In this document: in pieces, positions 6,075-10,027 of the stretch
Layout: each line of letters begins with the position of its first letter
Position numbering within the stretch: position 1 is the first letter of the stretch
Assembly: GCA_031255615.1 (NCBI GenBank)
Contig: JAIRSD010000218.1
Location: forward strand, 1-10,027
DNA from: Treponema sp.
Lineage (GTDB): Bacteria > Spirochaetota > Spirochaetia > Treponematales > Breznakiellaceae
DNA: 10,027 nt
Direction of reading: 5' to 3'
The notes under the pieces: generated by a model
Seen by the model: the letters and a program-made list of their open reading frames with translations, nothing else
Told to the model about the DNA's origin: nothing
The model's database searches: none
Position numbers and translations under genes: made by a program

Positions 6075-7484
6075 ATGATGAAATCGTTTCGGGTCTTAAT
6101 CGCCGGATTGGCGCTGCTGGTATTGGTTTCCGCCGTCGCGGTCGCGGGCGGACGCTCGGCCAGAGAGGAAAGCGGATCCACCGGAGGGGGGGTAACGACC
6201 ATCCGGGTATGGACCAATGACGCCCACAATAAAATGGAAGTCGATCAGTTGGTGGAGAAGTTCAACGCCGGGATCGGCATGCAGCAGGGGATCAAAGTCG
6301 AATACACCGTCTACGGCGCCGATTGGGATACGGCGATGAACATGGCATTGGATACGGGCCGGGAGCCGGAGCTTTTTAAGGGCGTGTCCAATATTCCCAA
6401 TTTCCGTTTGCAGGGAAAACTCCTTCCGTGGAAGGAAATACCCGGCATCGACGATGTGCTTAAGGCCCAGGAGCCCTACCATATCAACCAGTCTTCCACC
6501 TTTGAGGGGGACATATACAGTGTGGTCCTTTACGGCTGGTCTACCGGATTCCACTACAACAAGAGCCTGCTCCAGCGGGCCGGCTATACCGCCCCTCCCA
6601 AGACATGGGCGGAATTTGAGGACGCTGTTATTAAGATCAGCCGGCTTGAACCGGGGAAGGTCTACGGCTACGCCCTGCCCCTGGCTTGGAGTCCCGCTTT
6701 TCGGGAGTGGATCATTGAATACGCCGCCGCTTCTTCCATCGGGCATCCCTATTACAACGCCACCCAGACGAAGTATCAGTTTGCGGACTACACTCCCTAT
6801 TTCGAGATGCTTTCCCGCATGAGGGAAGCCGGGGCCATATTCCCCGGTATGGAAGCCCTTACCGACGACCAGATGCGGGCCTATTTCGCGGAAGGGAATA
6901 TCGGCTTTATCGGCGGCGGCGGCTGGAACGTGGGGGTGCTTTACGATCAGTTCCCCTTTAAGGGCGATCCCACCGGCTGGGATTACGCCACCCTGCCCCT
7001 GCGGGATTCCAATACTTCCTATGCGGTCCCCATGTCCGCCGGCGCTTCCATCTATGCCAGCGCCCAACTGCGGAACGATAAGGACAAACTGAATAAGGTG
7101 GGCCACGTCGTCCGCCTTTTCTGCGGCGACGAGATGCAGTCGGTCCTCTTTACCGCCGGGAAGAACGTGCCCCTGCGGCCCGATATTATCGCCAAGGCGG
7201 CCCCCGCCGAGCGGCCCCAGTGGACCTCCTACGGACGGGCCGCACCCGCCACGGTAACGCTTCCGGCGATGCCCCACGATTACTTGGCCCCCGAAGGGGC
7301 GGACATGACCGCCGTCTTCTCCCAGATTCTTACCGGCCAGGTAAAGACCGATGACGTCAGGAACGTTCTTACCGATCTTGACCGCCGCTACAACGCCGCT
7401 TTGCAGCAGGCCTTTGACCGGAACGTCATCAAGAAGGAGGATTTTTCCGATCCCACCCTTGAATCCCGTTTCAGGGCGAAATAA
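6075..7484 (+). CDS. Sugar ABC transporter substrate-binding protein (family 1, CUT1 type)
   Basis: A 469-residue exported binding protein that should capture an oligosaccharide and deliver it to the two permeases encoded next. The N-terminus is a typical Sec signal peptide: K3 and R6, a hydrophobic core at about 7-21, and AVA before Gly25 as the likely cleavage site. There is no lipobox cysteine, so it is predicted to be a soluble periplasmic protein rather than a lipoprotein. The mature part shows family-1 features: IRVWTNDAHNKMEVDQLVEK near the start, VVLYGWSTGFHYNKSLLQRA then PPKTWAEFEDAV in the middle, and FIGGGGWNVGVL around 280. AGGAGG ends 7 bases before the ATG at 6075; the ATG at 6078 is equally possible and changes only one residue. 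Substrate identity cannot be read from the sequence. The neighbouring GH3 gene suggests a beta-linked gluco- or xylo-oligosaccharide. Confidence 0.93.
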   Translation: MMKSFRVLIAGLALLVLVSAVAVAGGRSAREESGSTGGGVTTIRVWTNDAHNKMEVDQLVEKFNAGIGMQQGIKVEYTVYGADWDTAMNMALDTGREPELFKGVSNIPNFRLQGKLLPWKEIPGIDDVLKAQEPYHINQSSTFEGDIYSVVLYGWSTGFHYNKSLLQRAGYTAPPKTWAEFEDAVIKISRLEPGKVYGYALPLAWSPAFREWIIEYAAASSIGHPYYNATQTKYQFADYTPYFEMLSRMREAGAIFPGMEALTDDQMRAYFAEGNIGFIGGGGWNVGVLYDQFPFKGDPTGWDYATLPLRDSNTSYAVPMSAGASIYASAQLRNDKDKLNKVGHVVRLFCGDEMQSVLFTAGKNVPLRPDIIAKAAPAERPQWTSYGRAAPATVTLPAMPHDYLAPEGADMTAVFSQILTGQVKTDDVRNVLTDLDRRYNAALQQAFDRNVIKKEDFSDPTLESRFRAK

Positions 7485-7649
7485 GCCGGACAACGGGGCG
7501 CTAACCGCTTAAATATGGCACAAACCCCCGCGGTTTTCCCTTGAGGAGTCCGCGGGCAGGGGGCTTATCCGGGAAGCCGCCGGCTTTTCCGGATGGGTCC
7601 GCTATACGAAACCTTGTTTTCAAAAAAAACGGTTTTGGGGGTTGACGGG
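7485..7649. other. Gap after the binding-protein gene with two hairpins
   Basis: CCCGCGG (7527-7533) pairs with CCGCGGG (7550-7556), and CCGGGAAGCC (7569-7578) pairs with GGCTTTTCCGG (7582-7592) with one bulge and one G-T pair. Neither has a T-run directly after it. Stable stems in this position in transporter operons often protect the binding-protein mRNA, so that it is made in excess over the permeases; that role here is inferred. No coding sequence is visible. Confidence 0.5.
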
Positions 7650-7684
7650 AGGGGCGGTCCAGCATGAATGGGCGGCCCCTTTTT
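7650..7684 (+). terminator. Terminator-like hairpin between binding protein and permeases
   Basis: AGGGGC (7650-7655) pairs with GCCCCT (7675-7680), with an inner GTCC/GGGC stem, followed by a five-T run (7680-7684). It may act as a partial terminator that lowers permease expression. I found no convincing promoter downstream of it before 7753, so a complete stop seems unlikely. Confidence 0.55.
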
Positions 7685-7752
7685 GGGGTAAGGCCAGGGC
7701 CGTTCCAAACCCTCGAACAGCCTGATAAATATTTTTATTGTGGAGGCGCTTT

Positions 7753-8670
7753 GTGGCAAGAACCAGGAAGGGCGATTTAGTGGGGGGGCATCTCCAGGAA
7801 TTCTTCATGATCCTCCCCATGTTTATTGGTTTTGTTACATTTACCATCTATCCTATCCTGTGGGCCCTCCGCTGGGTTCTCTATGATTATTCCGGCTTTG
7901 GGGCGCCCTTTTTTGTGGGGCTTGACAACTTCGCCCGGGCTATCTTCCGGGATAAAGAGTTTTGGCGATCCCTGGTCAATACCTTTTACCTGGCCTTTAT
8001 GAAGCTCATCATCGAAATGCCCCTGGCTATTATCCTGGCCTTTTTTGTGAACAACAAGGTTAAGGGAAGCTCGTTTTTTCGGATTATCTATTTCCTCCCC
8101 ACCATTTTTAGCATGGCGGTCGTGGGGCTCATCTTTACGATCCTGTTCAGCGCTTACAACGGAATCGTGAATATGGTATTGGTCGCCCTGGGCTTCTTTA
8201 AACAGAATTTCAATTTTTTTGGCAGCCGCTGGTCCGCCCTGAATTTGGTTCTCTTGGTTTCCACTTGGTCTACCTTTGGGATCAACATGATCTATTTTCT
8301 TATGGGGCTGCAAAATATTCCCAACGAGCTGTACGAATGCGCCACCCTGGACGGGGCTTCGGGATCCCGGCAGTTTTTCTTTATCACTATTCCCCTCCTG
8401 GCGCCGGTCATGCAGATTGTCTTCATGCTCAGCGTGCTGGGGACTATGCGGATTACCGACGTGGTTCTGGTTATGACCAACGGCCAGCCGGGGGGCACCA
8501 CGGAAGTGGCGATGACCCACATTCTTAAACTCTTTTTCAGTTTCGGCGCCGGTTCCGTGCGGCGGCAGTATGGCTATGGTTCCGCTCTGGCGATTGTCAT
8601 GGGGGTTATTCTGGCAGTGATAACGATCATCTACCTGAAAAATTCCAAGCGGATGAAGAACATCTATTAG
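7753..8670 (+). CDS. Sugar ABC transporter permease, MalF/UgpA-like
   Basis: An inner-membrane subunit of 305 residues that forms half of the sugar channel. Hydrophobic segments lie at about 17-44, 74-98, 108-133, 162-186, 212-234 and 276-296, the six-helix pattern of CUT1 permeases. The ATPase-contacting EAA loop is at about 192-214 (ELYECATLDGASGS, with the conserved Asp-Gly at 200-201 and Pro214); the usual Glu-Ala-Ala is Glu-Cys-Ala here. I chose the GTG at 7753 because GGAGG (7742-7746) is 6 bases upstream. The frame is open from a TTG at 7738, but that codon precedes the ribosome site. The next permease gene follows after 10 bases. No ATPase gene is in the window. Confidence 0.93.
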   Translation: MARTRKGDLVGGHLQEFFMILPMFIGFVTFTIYPILWALRWVLYDYSGFGAPFFVGLDNFARAIFRDKEFWRSLVNTFYLAFMKLIIEMPLAIILAFFVNNKVKGSSFFRIIYFLPTIFSMAVVGLIFTILFSAYNGIVNMVLVALGFFKQNFNFFGSRWSALNLVLLVSTWSTFGINMIYFLMGLQNIPNELYECATLDGASGSRQFFFITIPLLAPVMQIVFMLSVLGTMRITDVVLVMTNGQPGGTTEVAMTHILKLFFSFGAGSVRRQYGYGSALAIVMGVILAVITIIYLKNSKRMKNIY

Positions 8671-8680
8671 GGGGCGCGCC

Positions 8681-9535
8681 GTGAAAAACAGTCCTCAAAC
8701 CAAATTCTGGTATACCGTTATTTATGTCTTTTTGATCCTCATGGTGTTTATCTCCATCTTTCCGGTGTTGTATATCTTTTTGTCCTCCTTTAAGACTAAC
8801 CAGGAAATTATGGTAGGGGGGATAAATCTTCTCCCCCAGGAGTGGAGGCTGAGCAACTATGTCAGGGCCTGGGATTTGGCGAATTTTTCCAAATATACCT
8901 GGAACAGCATATACATGTGCGCCTTTATCGTGGCGGGGTCCATCGTTACCGCCACCGTGGAGGGCTACGTGTTTTCCCGGGGAACCAGTAAATTTACCAA
9001 ATTCGTCTATTCCCTGGTGATGGCCTCCCTCTTTGTTTCCGTGGGCACCCTCAGCCTCTATCCCCAGCTCCAGGTTACCCAGTTTCTCGGCCTGGATCGC
9101 AGCCTCTGGGGGGTGATTATCATTTACGTCTTCGGCCTCAACGTTACCCAGGTCTTTCTTTCCACCAGTTACTTTAACCAGATACCCAAGGAGATCGACG
9201 AGGCGGCGCGGATAGACGGCTGCAGCTTTTTCCGCATCTTCCGGTCGATTCTCTTTCCCCTCACCAAGCCCCTGATTGCCACCATCGGCCTTATCTCGTT
9301 CCGGTCCTCCTGGAGCGAGTACCTGATGCCCTACATTTTTACCCTGGGGGATCAGAGCAAATGGCCCCTGGTGGTGGGGGTCGTTTCCCTAAAGTCCATG
9401 GGCGGGGAATCCGCCGTCTCCTGGGACCTGATGCTGGCCGGTATCAGTATTTCCCTTATCCCCATGCTGGTGGTGTACCTGTTCCTGAACCGGTTCTTCA
9501 TTACCGGCCTCACGGAGGGGGCCATCAAGGGCTAA
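8681..9535 (+). CDS. Sugar ABC transporter permease, MalG/UgpE-like
   Basis: The second channel subunit, 284 residues. Hydrophobic segments stand at about 11-36, 75-95, 108-130, 142-163, 195-215 and 250-272. The EAA loop is canonical: EIDEAARIDGCSFFRIF, with E174-A175-A176, D179-G180 and P193. The start is a GTG at 8681, 10 bases after the first permease stop, with AGGGGG (8669-8674) as ribosome site overlapping that stop. It is last in the operon: a long palindromic repeat begins right after the TAA, and no ATPase follows. This suggests a shared MsmX/MalK-type ATPase encoded elsewhere. Confidence 0.93.
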   Translation: MKNSPQTKFWYTVIYVFLILMVFISIFPVLYIFLSSFKTNQEIMVGGINLLPQEWRLSNYVRAWDLANFSKYTWNSIYMCAFIVAGSIVTATVEGYVFSRGTSKFTKFVYSLVMASLFVSVGTLSLYPQLQVTQFLGLDRSLWGVIIIYVFGLNVTQVFLSTSYFNQIPKEIDEAARIDGCSFFRIFRSILFPLTKPLIATIGLISFRSSWSEYLMPYIFTLGDQSKWPLVVGVVSLKSMGGESAVSWDLMLAGISISLIPMLVVYLFLNRFFITGLTEGAIKG

Positions 9536-9728
9536 CAGGACTGTTTAGCCTAAAAGACCAGATATGCGGGGACGGAAGAAATTTACCACGAAGGCGAAGA
9601 AGGCGCACGAAGACCAGGGATTGGAAGCGTATATTCCTTCCTTCGTGTTCCTTTGTGCGCCTTAGTGGTTAAAATTCTTATTCTCGGTCGTTTCGCTTAT
9701 CCGATGATTTAGCCTAAGCAAGGTATTA
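9536..9728. repeat. Dispersed palindromic repeat, copy B (full length)
   Basis: It starts at the base after the second permease stop. It holds TTTAGCCTAAAAGACC, the shared 17-mer GACGGAAGAAATTTACC at 9571-9587, then ACCACGAAGGCGAAGAAGGC. The right arm has CTTCGTGTTCCTTTGTGCGC (9641-9660), CTTAGTGGTTA and CGTTTCGCTTATCCGATGAT. Reverse-complementing the right arm lines it up with the left over most of its length. One side ends at about 9543 and the other near 9720, so the unit forms a hairpin roughly 180 bases long with mismatches. Confidence 0.8.
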
Positions 9729-9795
9729 GCAGGCTGCCTAGCCTAAAAAATCAGATACGCGGACGGAAGAAATTTACCGTAAAGGCGGGGAAGGC
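9729..9795. repeat. Dispersed palindromic repeat, copy C (left half only)
   Basis: It directly abuts copy B. The start CAGGCTGCCTAGCCTAAAA matches the left ends of copies A and B, and the 17-mer core is exact at 9762-9778. After AAAGGCGGGGAAGGCGCAGG the similarity fades and no right arm follows, so this copy is truncated. Confidence 0.75.
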
Positions 9796-9810
9796 GCAGG
9801 AAGGGCGGGG

Positions 9811-9830
9811 ATGCGCCCAAAAAGGCGCAT
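9811..9830. other. Small perfect hairpin after repeat copy C
   Basis: ATGCGCC (9811-9817) pairs with GGCGCAT (9824-9830) around a CAAAAA loop. A second G/C-rich palindrome, GGCCGG-A-CCGGCC, follows at about 9833-9845. There is no T-run, so a terminator is not supported. Confidence 0.5.
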
Positions 9831-9859
9831 GGGGCCGGACCGGCCTGCCGCCGGGGGGC

Positions 9860-9888
9860 TTGCATTTTTCGCCGGAAAGGGGTATACA
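9860..9888 (+). promoter_or_regulatory. Probable sigma-70 promoter of tRNA-Ala
   Basis: TTGCAT at 9860-9865 and TATACA at 9883-9888 are 17 bases apart. The tRNA begins 66 bases after the -10. The intervening leader contains a hairpin, CCCAAAA (9904-9910) with TTTTGGG (9915-9921), which would be removed during processing. Confidence 0.6.
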
Positions 9889-9954
9889 GTATCCGTTCCG
9901 GTTCCCAAAAGCCGTTTTGGGAGGACGGGGCGGAAAGTGGAAGGGCCGCCTTTT

Positions 9955-10027
9955 GGGGAATTAGCTCAGTTGGTAGAGCGGTAGGTTCGCAATCTACAGG
10001 CCAGGGGTTCGAATCCCCTATTCTCCA
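9955..10027 (+). tRNA. tRNA-Ala (anticodon CGC)
   Basis: A complete 73-base cloverleaf. The acceptor GGGGAAT pairs with ATTCTCC and includes the G3-U70 wobble pair that marks alanine tRNAs. The D-stem is GCTC/GAGC. The anticodon stem GTAGG/TCTAC (one G-U) carries loop TTCGCAA, with anticodon CGC at 9988-9990, which reads GCG. The variable loop is 5 bases. The T-stem AGGGG/CCCCT has loop TTCGAAT. The discriminator A is the last base of the window, so whether CCA is encoded cannot be seen. Confidence 0.97.

Noticed and set aside
6096..7493. A 465-codon open frame on the minus strand
   Set aside because: It is fully antisense to the well-supported binding-protein gene, is Gly/Pro-rich and has no family resemblance.
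7642..7669. A promoter (TTGACG) upstream of the permeases
   Set aside because: No acceptable -10 lies at the right distance, and the terminator-like hairpin at 7650-7684 would overlap it.

Overview
The window reads as ordinary chromosome of a GC-rich anaerobe with many palindromic intergenic sequences. My best guess is a spirochaete close to the gut treponemes. This rests on a rubrerythrin, a sugar ABC transporter whose binding protein has an Ala-Gly-Gly signal-peptide end, a cytoplasmic plant-type GH3 glycosidase and abundant intergenic repeats. No 16S or other phylogenetic marker is present, so the placement is inference.

Left part, minus strand. Positions 1 to about 680 hold one end of an insertion sequence whose DDE transposase gene is broken by a frameshift and runs off the window. 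Next is a two-gene unit: rubrerythrin (start 2026) followed by an HD-domain hydrolase, joined by a one-base TGATG overlap and closed by a terminator at 686-714. Between rubrerythrin and the next gene lies a dense array of small perfect hairpins (2200-2572). Then comes metA (start 3518), whose active site predicts acetyl-CoA rather than succinyl-CoA as acyl donor.

Right part, plus strand. A GH3 beta-glycosidase (3601-5688) is divergent from metA; the short gap between them carries a near-perfect 22-bp palindrome overlapping the GH3 promoter. After two hairpin terminators a new promoter (6008-6037) drives a CUT1-type sugar ABC transporter: binding protein (6075-7484), then two permeases (7753-8670 and 8681-9535). 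No ATPase gene is present, so a shared one encoded elsewhere is likely. The simplest model is that oligosaccharides are bound outside the inner membrane, imported intact and cleaved in the cytoplasm by the GH3 enzyme, which has no signal peptide. The window closes with a complete tRNA-Ala(CGC).

Three copies of one dispersed repeat (about 190 bp, itself a long imperfect palindrome) lie at 5689-5878, 9536-9728 and 9729-9795. Two of them start immediately after a stop codon.

I found no new multi-gene system. The most unusual content is non-coding: the hairpin array with covarying stems, the dispersed palindromic repeat, and the operator-like palindrome between metA and the GH3 gene.
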